Origin: a virus
DNA: 25,023 nucleotides
IMG/VR virus record: IMGVR_UViG_3300032053_000483
Location: 1 to 25,023 of that record
Reading direction: 5' to 3' (one strand)
Shown here: in pieces, positions 1-7,462 of the stretch
How the letters are laid out: every line of letters starts with the position of its first letter
How positions within the stretch are numbered: position 1 is the stretch's first letter
Program-made: the position numbers and the translations under genes
The notes under the pieces: generated by a model
What the model was told of the DNA's origin: nothing
The model's input: the letters and a program-made list of their open reading frames with translations, nothing else
Databases searched by the model: none

Positions 1-180
1 CTCTCTAACGCTGTAAGCAAAAGCATATTTATACCAAACATCGGAGGAAGGAGAGCCAAAAAGAAAGACATAATCGGCATCGGGTCGTAATGTTTCAAAG
101 GTTTCCCAACCCATACTTAGGAGTCGCTTGTTAAGTGCTGAACCGAGAAACCCCGATTGACCAGTTATTGTTGCTTTCAT
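1..180 (-). CDS. NAD-dependent epimerase/dehydratase (SDR), 5' part only
   Basis: Only the first 60 codons are in the window; the gene runs off the low-coordinate edge. The N-terminus begins MKATITGQSGFLGSAL, the glycine-rich dinucleotide-binding turn (GxxGxxG) that follows the first beta strand of extended short-chain dehydrogenases, a family that includes sugar-nucleotide epimerases, reductases and dehydratases. The ATG overlaps the stop of the upstream glycosyltransferase gene by ATGA, so the two are translationally coupled. Being last in a glycosyltransferase/methyltransferase operon, it probably makes or modifies an activated sugar. The exact reaction cannot be told, because the catalytic YxxxK region lies outside the window. 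Confidence 0.75.
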   Translation of the reverse strand, partial: MKATITGQSGFLGSALNKRLLSMGWETFETLRPDADYVFLFGSPSSDVWYKYAFAYSVRE

Positions 181-1022
181 GGTAAGGCCAAGTACATCTT
201 GGCGACGTTTTCAATATGATAAAATTCTGCCCTCTCTAAATTCTTTTTGGCAACATCTTCATAGAGAATCGGGTCATCTTTAAGTTTCCTAAGCCATTCA
301 ATCATCTCATCTATGTTGTTTGCCGGAAGAAAACACCCCTCAAACTCCCTAACGTAGCTTTTTTCGGGATAAGCGACAGTAGGAATCCCCATAGAGGCAG
401 AATTACCCATCTTGTTAGGGTTGGCAAAAGGAGCAAGAAGTTTATACTTTGCCTGTGGCCGATAAACTACCTGAACATCAAGCGAAAGATAGAAATCAGC
501 TACATTTAGCCTCATTTCTTGTTGTTTATTCCCCTTATAGACATTCCAGTAATCTTCCTCGTATTTCAATTCCATGCCTATTGCTTCGACTTTTTTCCTA
601 AACTCGTCTGCCGGATATTGAAAAGAACTCTTTTGACCGATAATCCCCACTGTCTTGACTTCTCTTTGCGGTCTCAGTCTTCTTTCGAAGTTACAGTGTT
701 GGTGGGGAATCCAATAAACATCTTCTCTATGGAGAAACTTTTTCAAATAATCTTGGGCAGTTTGGGAAATTGCAATTACTCCGAACTCTGGGTGAGATTT
801 AAGGAACACCGATGCTTCATAAGAATCGTCTACGTCTGAATAAACGTGTTTGGGAGTAGTTTTGGGACATTCGGGATGAGGAGGAACAATTTTGACATAG
901 ATACAAAGGTCATTTTCATAACCTTCTGTCGGATTATTCTTCCCGTTGAGATAACGAGCCATTTGGGTTCCTCTGATATAACCTGAACCACCTCTGGTAT
1001 GAAAGAAACTAAATTTTTTCAT
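177..1022 (-). CDS. GT-B fold glycosyltransferase (GT1/GT4-like)
   Basis: 281 residues. The N-terminus MKKFSFFHTRGGSGYIRGTQ looks like the acceptor-side Rossmann start of a GT-B enzyme. The C-terminal half has the layout of a donor-binding domain: LAPFANPNKMGNSASMGIPTV (about residues 195-215) is the usual 'pick the right copy, gain or lose by choice' helix-strand segment, followed by a C-terminal helix series with a DDPILYEDVAKKN-type tail common in glycosyltransferases. Sugar and acceptor are unknown. Its start lies inside the end of the FkbM-type methyltransferase gene (14-bp overlap) with no clear Shine-Dalgarno, so coupled translation is likely. Family call from overall pattern, moderately sure. 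Confidence 0.65.
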   Translation of the reverse strand: MKKFSFFHTRGGSGYIRGTQMARYLNGKNNPTEGYENDLCIYVKIVPPHPECPKTTPKHVYSDVDDSYEASVFLKSHPEFGVIAISQTAQDYLKKFLHREDVYWIPHQHCNFERRLRPQREVKTVGIIGQKSSFQYPADEFRKKVEAIGMELKYEEDYWNVYKGNKQQEMRLNVADFYLSLDVQVVYRPQAKYKLLAPFANPNKMGNSASMGIPTVAYPEKSYVREFEGCFLPANNIDEMIEWLRKLKDDPILYEDVAKKNLERAEFYHIENVAKMYLALP

Positions 1023-1641
1023 ATACTATATCGTATCCATGATTTCTACCTTTTTTAAAAACAAAAGTCCGTCTAGCAATCTCTTTATACCTATGTTGTT
1101 CCATAAATAGTTCAATATCTTTTAATACGCAACAATCTTTATATGCTTCAAAATTAAAGGCTTCAGTTTTGATATACCTAAAGTTATCTAAAATAGGGAC
1201 TGATCCCTCCAAGATAAGCATCTCTGTACCCTGAGTATCTAGCACTAAGGCATCATATCTGCTAATATCAATGTTTTCTCTTTGTAATAAAGTAGGAAGG
1301 GTTATCCCTTTTAAATTAATTGTTTCTACATAGGTTATATTAGGCCATAGATCTTTATGATCATTAAACTCTAGTATTGACGATGATTCATATCTGTTAC
1401 TAGACAGGTGGAACTCATATTCTTTGTCATCTTCATCCGTAACTAGATATCTGAAAGCCTGCTGTTTAGGATAATCTCTAATTCTTCTTTTTAATAACCC
1501 AAAAACTCTTGGTATTGGTTCAACCCAAACAACATCTAAATTATATTGGTTATAGACTTCTCTTTCTTGGCCTAAACTAGCCCCAACATGAATTACTCCA
1601 GATACATTTTTCAAAAACTCGGTTGTGGCTACATCAATCAC
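1009..1641 (-). CDS. FkbM-family SAM-dependent methyltransferase
   Basis: 210 residues, starting at a GTG that overlaps the previous stop as GTGA, with a GGAGG ribosome site 8-9 bases upstream. Residues 16-25 (VIHVGASLGQ) form the SAM-binding glycine loop and VVWVEPIP (about 37-44) the acidic end of strand 2. YDALVLDTQGTEMLILEG (about 127-145) is the characteristic FkbM segment with the motif-IV Asp. FkbM-type enzymes O-methylate sugars or polyketides; here the neighbouring glycosyltransferases point to methylation of a glycan hydroxyl, for example as a chain cap. Methylation of a sugar is inference; the fold is clear. Confidence 0.85.
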   Translation of the reverse strand: MIDVATTEFLKNVSGVIHVGASLGQEREVYNQYNLDVVWVEPIPRVFGLLKRRIRDYPKQQAFRYLVTDEDDKEYEFHLSSNRYESSSILEFNDHKDLWPNITYVETINLKGITLPTLLQRENIDISRYDALVLDTQGTEMLILEGSVPILDNFRYIKTEAFNFEAYKDCCVLKDIELFMEQHRYKEIARRTFVFKKGRNHGYDIVYEKI

Positions 1642-3014
1642 TTATGATACCCTCCACTCCACATTTTAACTACATCTGTTACTTTTCCCCAAAGAGGGAT
1701 ATCAAATGCTCTTAATACTCCTAATGCTTTATTAGTACCCCAACTTACATTACCAAATCCTTCTGGATGGTTAAATTGGATAATACATGGGTTTGAATAG
1801 AACTCCTCGGTATTCCTTTCCGTTACTCCTAATCTCTTTTCGTATCTTCCGGGATCTCCCCATCTAGATAAATCAATCTTACTTTCATCAGGGAACTTAT
1901 TAAATCTTTCTTCCATAGCATCAACAATGTATTGTCTGGGAGCGATCAAGGCATTGACCACTTTCCTACCTATTCTATAAGAATAGATTGGTGGTTCTGA
2001 CCAAGTGAATACAGACCATCGGTTCATATTATAAAGGAAAACATCATCTCTACTTGGTCGTTTAGTGTGGAAATGCTCCCAAGAATAGAGAATATCATCC
2101 TCAACACTAGCGATATATTTTGTTTTAGCTTCTCTTGCCCCAATCATCAGTTGACGATAAATGTTTAAATGAGAACGCCCTATATCTCCTAAGCAAATGT
2201 TAGTACAATTATCTCCTAACATCTTCGGTTTCTGGGAAACAATTATCAATGGCAAACCATCAAGGGCTTTTAATAGTTGTTCTTCAATCTTGTTGAGAAA
2301 ATAAGGATTCGTTTCCTCAAGATGATTACAGGTATAGTAAATAGCAGTAAGGTCGGGTTCTCTCCTCTTTTTAACTTCTCCTTTTTTTTGTACAAACGAA
2401 GTTAAATAACTTGCTCTATTCCCAACTTTTATCTCAGTAGTGAACCCAGGATAAATCTCTGACAATAGAAATGACTCTTTCTCTCTATTCCAAAATTTAC
2501 AGTCTCCATCATCAGTTCGGTCAAGATTCCATTTGTGCATCCCGTGATAACCAAGTCTCTTTCCCTCATGGGCATGATGCCAAAAATAAATCCACCCGTC
2601 GGGTTTACATATCCTAACCATTTCTTTTAATGCTTTGTGGGGGTCAAGACAATGGTCAAGAGCGTTGGTACAATACACAATATCAAAGGAATCATCTTCA
2701 TAAGTTAAAGATTCCATATCCTGTTTCTCTATGGGAACAGGACTCTTTATCCCCTGTTCTTTCCAAATTCTGTTGTAATCATCTGCCAGTAAGTCTGAAG
2801 CAACTATGGTTACCATTACCCCCTCTTTCTTGTTACCAATAAGATTTATTGCTCCGGCTCCCAAGTTGGCAATCTTCACCTCTTTCTTGTCTCCAATCAT
2901 GGAGTTAAATAATTTATCTAATGGCCTATCTCCCTGAAGTGCAAATCCTTTTCGAGGAAACCACTCTTTCCAGAAATTAACCTCATCGTTTATTCCTTGT
3001 TCCCAATCGTTCAT
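1638..3014 (-). CDS. Fused SAM methyltransferase and GT-A-like glycosyltransferase
   Basis: 458 residues. The N-terminal half is a Methyltransf_11-type domain: ANLGAGA (49-55) is motif I, VASD (71-74) the acidic ribose-binding end of strand 2, DSFDIVYCTNALDH (108-121) motif IV with the usual DxVxxxxxxxH pattern, and KPDGWIYF (137-144) strand 5. The C-terminal half (about 220-458) starts a new domain with TAIYYTCNHLE and contains ASVEDDILYS (302-311), a DxD-like nucleotide-sugar/metal motif, then Trp-rich blocks; it resembles a GT-A glycosyltransferase. ATGA overlap with the upstream gene. Joining sugar transfer and methylation in one chain fits a pathway that methylates what it adds. The methyltransferase half is more certain than the glycosyltransferase half. 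Confidence 0.75.
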   Translation of the reverse strand: MNDWEQGINDEVNFWKEWFPRKGFALQGDRPLDKLFNSMIGDKKEVKIANLGAGAINLIGNKKEGVMVTIVASDLLADDYNRIWKEQGIKSPVPIEKQDMESLTYEDDSFDIVYCTNALDHCLDPHKALKEMVRICKPDGWIYFWHHAHEGKRLGYHGMHKWNLDRTDDGDCKFWNREKESFLLSEIYPGFTTEIKVGNRASYLTSFVQKKGEVKKRREPDLTAIYYTCNHLEETNPYFLNKIEEQLLKALDGLPLIIVSQKPKMLGDNCTNICLGDIGRSHLNIYRQLMIGAREAKTKYIASVEDDILYSWEHFHTKRPSRDDVFLYNMNRWSVFTWSEPPIYSYRIGRKVVNALIAPRQYIVDAMEERFNKFPDESKIDLSRWGDPGRYEKRLGVTERNTEEFYSNPCIIQFNHPEGFGNVSWGTNKALGVLRAFDIPLWGKVTDVVKMWSGGYHK

Positions 3015-3598
3015 TTAAACCTTTCTAATGGAAAAAAGTTACTAACAACACTTGTGTTCGGGTTGTACTTGGTAAAATCATATCTATATTTAAACAAGGG
3101 CCATATTTCGCTATATCTGTAACCTTTGCGGCGACCATGCCTGTAATCTTCGTATTCTGGGTTGGTATCGTGAATTACGATGTAATCAACCAAATTGACT
3201 AATCTTTTAATATCTACAATCCTTCTGCTGGTGGGATGTTGGTCTATTAACGCCAGCCCCCAATGCTTACAACTAAGATCAATCTCGTCAAAACTATCAA
3301 CCTTAAAGACTTTATCGGTATCGCTTTCTAAATCCCCATCAGTAAGCATAAGTGCCTCGGTGTCGGAGTCTCCATCTGTTTGAAAAGAAGTCGGTTTCCG
3401 TATTGCCCTATTGTACCAATACATATCGGTTTCGTATGAATAAAGAGTTCTACCACTCATTTCACAAAGCCACCGGAGTATATTGGTAGAAAAGAAACCC
3501 GTACCAAGTTCCAACACATCACCTTCCGACAACTCGAAGGCTCTTACTAATACTGGTAAGTGAGTGCCAACTAAAATCATGTTTTTCCCTGTGCTCAT
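3011..3598 (-). CDS. Class I SAM methyltransferase-like protein with acidic repeat insertion
   Basis: 195 residues, with a strong GGGAGGAG ribosome site. DVLELGTGFFSTNIL (27-41) is a SAM-binding motif I and TLYSYETD (51-58) the acidic end of strand 2. WGLALIDQHPTSRR (113-126) and DYIVIHDTNPEYED (138-151) match strands 4 and 5 of small sugar-linked methyltransferases (Methyltransf_24 type). Between them, residues 74-95 form an acidic stretch (TDGDSDTEALMLTDGDLESD) not expected in the family. Its DNA, read on the other strand, spells the Ser-Pro repeat of the gene at 6375-7403. The core fold appears otherwise complete. The substrate is probably a glycan or its precursor, from context. Confidence 0.7.
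   Translation of the reverse strand: MSTGKNMILVGTHLPVLVRAFELSEGDVLELGTGFFSTNILRWLCEMSGRTLYSYETDMYWYNRAIRKPTSFQTDGDSDTEALMLTDGDLESDTDKVFKVDSFDEIDLSCKHWGLALIDQHPTSRRIVDIKRLVNLVDYIVIHDTNPEYEDYRHGRRKGYRYSEIWPLFKYRYDFTKYNPNTSVVSNFFPLERFK
3314..3379 (-). repeat. Inverted copy of the Ser-Pro repeat DNA inside a methyltransferase gene
   Basis: On the plus strand this stretch reads SVSLSKSPSVSISASVSESP, the same alternating Ser-X peptide encoded on the minus strand at 6390-7040. On the minus strand it codes TDGDSDTEALMLTDGD, which lines up with TDGDTEGDLLILTDGD spelled by the plus strand at about 6973-7038. My hand alignment over 66 bases gives 42 identities. This is either a transposed or copied piece of the repeat or convergence in low-complexity sequence. 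Confidence 0.5.
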
Positions 3599-3608
3599 TT
3601 CTCCTCCC

Positions 3609-4481
3609 TTAAATCATTTTCCATAATTTTTGTAATATTATTTCCCAATTAAAATTAGTTTTAACATATTCTTTTTCTGTTTCCGCAACGGGTCGCACCC
3701 CTTTATCAAACAACCCTCTTAAATTCTCAGAGACATGAGTGTCTTCTGGAATAAACTCGGCTATCTCATTAAACCAATGTCTGTAATTTGGGGTATCAAA
3801 ACAAATCGGTCTCGCCCCGCAGAGTAAACCTTCAATTATAGGCAATTCAAATCCTTCCACCCTCCTCAATCCAGATACAAACTCGCATTGACTATAATAT
3901 TTAGCAAGGGTTTCATCATCCATATCGTTGCTATAAGTAATAATATCGGTATTCTCTCCTGTTCCCAGTTGAAATATTTTTCTATTAAGCCCTTGTACCG
4001 CCAATAATATCTCGTTCTTACATTCTTTATTCCAAGCCCTACCACTACCCGTACTAAGTATTAAATACTTACGTTCAGACTTAGTTTCCTTAAAGACATC
4101 ACTTTCTACTCCTAACGGGGCATAATAAAAGTTAAAATTAACTGGTGTTTGTTCTTCCTGGCATGATTTGACTAAATCATGGAAACTCCAAACTACCTCT
4201 GCCCTTTCCCACATTGGTCTCCAAATAGCGGTATTGGTACACTTGGTTAATTCTGCACCCCTCAAGTTTACTTGTACTATCGCATACTTCTTATTGTTGT
4301 TAATCGCCCAATCAACCTGCTTTTGGGTATATCTTCTATTCCTATATGAAGCAATAAAAACTAAATCAGCCTCTTCTTTGGTACTAACCAACTCATGTTC
4401 GAGTGGTAAATATTTTTTGATTGCATCGGCAATTCTTGTTATCGCCCTATCTTGAACACAAAACTCAAGGTAGACTTTCAT
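3609..4481 (-). CDS. GT4-like glycosyltransferase (GT-B fold)
   Basis: 290 residues from the ATG at 4481, which overlaps the upstream stop (TAATG) and has GGGAGG about 6 bases away; an in-frame GTG 24 bases upstream lacks support. The C-terminal half carries the GT4 donor-site signature: EGFELPIIEGLLCGARPICFD has the EX7E motif (Glu of EGFE and Glu of IIEG). LILSTGSGRAWNKEC opens the C-terminal Rossmann domain, and FVSGLRRVEGFE precedes the motif. Likely transfers a sugar from a nucleotide donor in the cytoplasm. Donor and acceptor cannot be read. The position between two methyltransferases supports a role in making a methylated glycan. Confidence 0.8.
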   Translation of the reverse strand: MKVYLEFCVQDRAITRIADAIKKYLPLEHELVSTKEEADLVFIASYRNRRYTQKQVDWAINNNKKYAIVQVNLRGAELTKCTNTAIWRPMWERAEVVWSFHDLVKSCQEEQTPVNFNFYYAPLGVESDVFKETKSERKYLILSTGSGRAWNKECKNEILLAVQGLNRKIFQLGTGENTDIITYSNDMDDETLAKYYSQCEFVSGLRRVEGFELPIIEGLLCGARPICFDTPNYRHWFNEIAEFIPEDTHVSENLRGLFDKGVRPVAETEKEYVKTNFNWEIILQKLWKMI

Positions 4482-5062
4482 TAATCCGCCTCCCTTACCC
4501 ACCAATAAACCGGTTGTTCATCGGCCCCCCGATCCCTCAATTTATTCGTAAGAGGGTCGGTTAATTCAAATTTAATACCATGTGCCTTAGTATAGTCATT
4601 AACCGCCTCAACTACTCCGGCATAGTTTTGATGGCCTTTTTTAAAAGCATAATAATCATCGCCCGACACAACACCGCCGATTTTAACTCTTTTCGTCCAT
4701 TCGATTAAATCCTGCATCACATAGTCAAAGGCATGATTAGCGTCAATAAAAACAAAGTCCAGTGAAAAGTATTTAAACTTCTTGACCGCCTCCATACTCA
4801 TTTCTTTCATTATGTGAGTATTATACTTAGCCAATCTCTCGGTGGCGGCTTTAAAATTACCGTCATTTCTTGCATAACTGCCCGACCAACGATTCCCATG
4901 ATACGGTCGCCAAATATCAATGCACCAAAGTTCCAAATCTGGCATTGCCTGACACATCGCCTCGGAGAAAACTCCTCCAGCTACCCCAATCTCGGCTCCC
5001 TTTTTAAAACCCAACTCGTTAAAGTATTTCAAAAGTTCATATTTGCTCTTCACGGGTTCCAT
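4481..5062 (-). CDS. SAM-dependent methyltransferase (Methyltransf_24 type)
   Basis: 193 residues. GAEIGVAGGVFSEAM (22-36) is motif I, LELWCIDIW (43-51) strand 2, and YFSLDFVFIDANHAFDYVMQDL (about 98-119) is the diagnostic strand-4 segment of this group, whose IDxxHxxxxxxxDL pattern is shared with sugar and cephalosporin hydroxylase-like methyltransferases. GGVVSGDDYY follows as strand 5 with the metal-type DD. The start overlaps the end of the GT2 gene by 26 bases, with AAGAAGG directly before the ATG. Likely O-methylates a sugar in the glycan built by the neighbouring transferases (inference). Confidence 0.8.
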   Translation of the reverse strand: MEPVKSKYELLKYFNELGFKKGAEIGVAGGVFSEAMCQAMPDLELWCIDIWRPYHGNRWSGSYARNDGNFKAATERLAKYNTHIMKEMSMEAVKKFKYFSLDFVFIDANHAFDYVMQDLIEWTKRVKIGGVVSGDDYYAFKKGHQNYAGVVEAVNDYTKAHGIKFELTDPLTNKLRDRGADEQPVYWWVREAD

Positions 5063-5930
5063 CCTTCTTTATCTCTGCTAAACCATCAGTCTCAACGCTT
5101 GGCACTTCCTCGGCATTATCATTCCATGTCGGGACAGGGGCGAATTTATCCACCAACCATCTCACATTATATATTTGTTTCCGCCAGTTTTGTTGAGTCA
5201 ACCACTTCTTAACGTGTTCCTGGGCTTTTAATCCTTCCGAACTGGGTAAACTGTAACCTCTTGATTCGTTTTTATGCCAGTGGGCGTACCAGGTCTTCTT
5301 GTTTACCTTGACCTTACCGCCCGACAACCAACACTTTAACCCGATTTCTTGAAACTCGACCCAGAAAGTACCATAGTTTGCCTCATCCATAAGGTCTAGG
5401 TAGTCAAAATAGGTCTTTTTCATAAACCAAACACTTCCTTGATTGCTCATCGTGTCATCAATCAGGACTTCTTTTAACCTTAAATCGTGGTTTTTCTCAT
5501 CCCAGACCACTCCATGAAGTTCACTGGAGAGATACATATAGTCGATGGGGTACTTATTGTCCGTCCTTTCTTCAATTTGCCACTTCTGAGGGTCTAGGGC
5601 ATACCTTCTTGGCACGACAACCCAATTATCTTCACATTCTGCCTTCAATATCTCATCATAACCCTCTCCGAACATACAATGAGCATCCAATTTCATCAGA
5701 TAGTCACCTTTAGCGATTGCACGAGCCGAATTAATAGCATTTCTCATCCCTTTAGCGGTACTGAAGTGTAAATAGATAACTCTGGGGTCTTCAACTATCT
5801 CATTTGCGGGCATCCAATATCCATCAAGAACAACAATAATTTCTATTTCTCCTTTGGCTTTGGACAGTAAGTCCAATATGGTTTTCTGAAGATATGGTTC
5901 GTTGCGGGCTGGAATAATGGCAGTAATCAT
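5037..5930 (-). CDS. Family 2 (GT-A) glycosyltransferase
   Basis: 297 residues from the ATG at 5930; an open extension to a GTG at 5990 adds 20 residues, but GT2 proteins usually begin within a few residues of the first strand, here MITAIIPARNE. IIVVLDGYW (31-39) is the second strand with the nucleotide-binding Asp. DYLMKLDAHCMFGEGYDE (77-93) contains a DxH motif (Asp82, His84) of the kind found in GalNAc-transferase-like GT2 enzymes, and GTFWVEFQEIGLKCW carries the acceptor-side Glu region. It begins the modification operon right after two virion-type genes. A polypeptide acceptor is possible because DxH enzymes include O-GalNAc transferases, but this is inference. No clear Shine-Dalgarno at either start. 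Confidence 0.85.
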   Translation of the reverse strand: MITAIIPARNEPYLQKTILDLLSKAKGEIEIIVVLDGYWMPANEIVEDPRVIYLHFSTAKGMRNAINSARAIAKGDYLMKLDAHCMFGEGYDEILKAECEDNWVVVPRRYALDPQKWQIEERTDNKYPIDYMYLSSELHGVVWDEKNHDLRLKEVLIDDTMSNQGSVWFMKKTYFDYLDLMDEANYGTFWVEFQEIGLKCWLSGGKVKVNKKTWYAHWHKNESRGYSLPSSEGLKAQEHVKKWLTQQNWRKQIYNVRWLVDKFAPVPTWNDNAEEVPSVETDGLAEIKKDGTREEQI

Positions 5931-5980
5931 ATTTATATGTTCTGGCTCGGTACAGACATAGAAACCAGACTCATAATCTA

Positions 5981-6010
5981 CATATAACACATGAAATTAG
6001 TTTAATGCAA
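5981..6010 (-). promoter_or_regulatory. Weak candidate promoter before the glycosylation operon
   Basis: On the minus strand TTGCAT (6005-6010) and TATATG (5981-5986) are 18 bp apart, with a TGT in the extended -10 position. Predicted transcription starts near 5974, upstream of the ATG at 5930 but downstream of the alternative GTG at 5990, which would support the shorter GT2 start. Both boxes are imperfect. Confidence 0.3.
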
Positions 6011-6015
6011 GGGGA

Positions 6016-6369
6016 TTACTTGTAGGTGACAGTTATATCCTGAGCCGTTACCGAAGAAACAATAGTCAAACCACCAGTAAAGGCAACATCGTAAACAAGA
6101 GTACAATTTTGGGGACTAGTGGGAGAAGTAACCGTTGCAATTATCGGCCCACCAGCTTCATTATTGTCATAAATCTTAATGACGCCGGTTGCTACTGGTG
6201 TATTAAAAACAACTGAGTGTAATACCCCTGCTTCGGTTTTAAGCACAAAAGTATTTAAGGTAAGAATATTCCGATGGTCGAATGGGCCGATAGAAACTGG
6301 CACTTTACCATTCACATCCACAACCGCTTGAACAATATTACCATTTGTATCTTTAAATGAATCTTGCAT
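6016..6369 (-). CDS. Small beta-rich phage structural protein (putative)
   Basis: 117 residues, no signal peptide or membrane segment. The sequence is almost entirely alternating hydrophobic and polar strands (for example VPVSIGPF, LTLNTFVLKT, GVIKIYDN, TIVSSVTAQDITVTYK), like small virion decoration or fibre-associated beta-sandwich proteins. It follows the Ser-repeat protein gene after only 5 bases and lacks its own clear ribosome site, so the two are probably made together and could act together on the particle. No family recognised with certainty. Confidence 0.5.
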   Translation of the reverse strand: MQDSFKDTNGNIVQAVVDVNGKVPVSIGPFDHRNILTLNTFVLKTEAGVLHSVVFNTPVATGVIKIYDNNEAGGPIIATVTSPTSPQNCTLVYDVAFTGGLTIVSSVTAQDITVTYK

Positions 6370-6374
6370 ATATT

Positions 6375-7403
6375 TTAAATATCAGGATAACTTGGTGATG
6401 GTGATGGACTCAAACTTACCGATGAACTTGGTGATGGCGATAAACTCGGACTCAAGGAGACGGACACACTCGGGCTGACAGATGGTGACAAACTAACACT
6501 AACCGAAGGACTCAATGATACCGAGACCGAAGGACTTAACGATGGTGAACGACTAATACTGACTGACGGGCTAAGACTCACACTGACTGAAGGTGAGACG
6601 CTTGGCGACCAGCTAGCACTCGGCGATTTGGAAGGTGAAGATGATGGACTTGGACTCTTTGAAGTACTGACTGATGGGCTGACACTTGGACTCAACGAGA
6701 CGCTGACTGATGGACTTAAAGATACTGATACACTTGGACTTACTGAAGGCGAAAGGCTGACACTCACTGAAGGTGATAGAGAGACACTCACGCTTGGAGA
6801 CAAGGATACCGAGACACTTGGAGAAACGCTCGGCGAAACTGAAAGACTTGGCGATAGGGAGACTGAAACACTCGGTGATTCCGAAAGACTTGGAGAGAGA
6901 GAAACACTCACAGAAGGCGACAAAGAGACAGAGACTGACGGAGAAACACTTGGCGAGAGTGAAACCGATACGGACGGTGACACAGAGGGAGACTTGCTTA
7001 TACTTACAGATGGAGACAATGAGAGTGAAACTGATGGCGAGAATGACCCGATACTTTCAGTTCCAGTAACCAATGACCAAACGGCAGTCGTTGAAGTGCC
7101 GGTATTAGTATAAAGATTGGAACCTGTTTTGTTTAGATGCCAGAAGAAAGCACCTTGCATAAATCCTGAATAACTAGTCGGTAAGGTAGTGCCTTCTGCC
7201 TCTAAAATCGTATCAGCACTAGTTGCTGGTAGGTTGGTTAATGAAGCTGAATAACGAAGCACCCGATTAGTTAAATAAGGAGTCAAAGCAGTTAAAAAAG
7301 CCGTTTCAAGAGTTTTTCTTTGTGTAGAAGTGATAGCCTCAATTCTTGCGATTTCGGCTTGTGTTTCTGCTGGTAAGTCCGTTTTTATTTCAAATGTCGC
7401 CAT
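6375..7403 (-). CDS. Virion-type protein with long Ser-Pro/Ser-Val mucin-like repeat
   Basis: 342 residues in two parts. Residues 1-120 look folded: a helical start (TQAEIARIEAITSTQRKTL), then GTTLPTSYSGFMQGAFFWHL and a strand-rich end. Residues 122-338 are a degenerate repeat in which nearly every second residue is Ser, with Pro, Val, Leu or Ile between (SPSVSVSLSPSVSPSVSVSL). It ends SYPDI. Codons for the same peptide unit vary (AGT, AGC, TCA, TCG, TCC), so the peptide pattern appears kept by selection and not by fresh slippage. It lies after the capsid gene and before a glycosyltransferase operon, which suggests a surface protein that is O-glycosylated. Function inferred only from composition and context. 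Confidence 0.65.
   Translation of the reverse strand: MATFEIKTDLPAETQAEIARIEAITSTQRKTLETAFLTALTPYLTNRVLRYSASLTNLPATSADTILEAEGTTLPTSYSGFMQGAFFWHLNKTGSNLYTNTGTSTTAVWSLVTGTESIGSFSPSVSLSLSPSVSISKSPSVSPSVSVSLSPSVSPSVSVSLSPSVSVSLSPSLSESPSVSVSLSPSLSVSPSVSPSVSVSLSPSVSVSLSPSVSVSLSPSVSPSVSVSLSPSVSVSLSPSVSPSVSTSKSPSPSSSPSKSPSASWSPSVSPSVSVSLSPSVSISRSPSLSPSVSVSLSPSVSVSLSPSVSPSVSVSLSPSLSPSPSSSVSLSPSPSPSYPDI
6390..7040 (-). repeat. Degenerate tandem repeat coding Ser-X-Ser-X peptide
   Basis: About 217 codons with a core unit near SPSVSVSL (18-30 bp), arranged irregularly. The opposite strand is also open across the array (6628-7113) and reads acidic TDG/TEGD/TLGD units; this is a by-product of the repeat but matters for the insertion at 3314-3379. 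Synonymous codon drift between units indicates an old array. Confidence 0.9.
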
Positions 7404-7411
7404 ATTTTTCC

Positions 7412-7452
7412 GATTGACTGGGGGCTGAGGTTTCTAATCCCAACCCCCAATC
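7412..7452 (-). other. Stem-loop between capsid gene and repeat-protein gene
   Basis: In the minus-strand RNA GATTG (7448-7452) pairs with CAATC (7412-7416), followed inward by GGGG pairing with CCCC after a 3-base bulge and a further weak stretch. No run of U follows, and the repeat-protein ATG is 9 bases beyond, so it does not look like a full terminator. It may stabilise capsid mRNA or reduce expression of the next gene. Confidence 0.4.
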
Positions 7453-7462
7453 ACTTTCTCGT

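Noticed and set aside
6390-7040. CRISPR array
   Set aside because: The repeats are degenerate, without constant spacers, and are continuous codons of one protein.
6628-7113. 161-residue plus-strand frame rich in TDG/TEGD
   Set aside because: It is the antisense shadow of the Ser-X repeat, with no ribosome site or promoter; all supported genes are on the minus strand.
3011-7403. Diversity-generating retroelement target
   Set aside because: No reverse transcriptase or adenine-biased template repeat pair is present; the two repeat regions are inverted and diverged in all bases.
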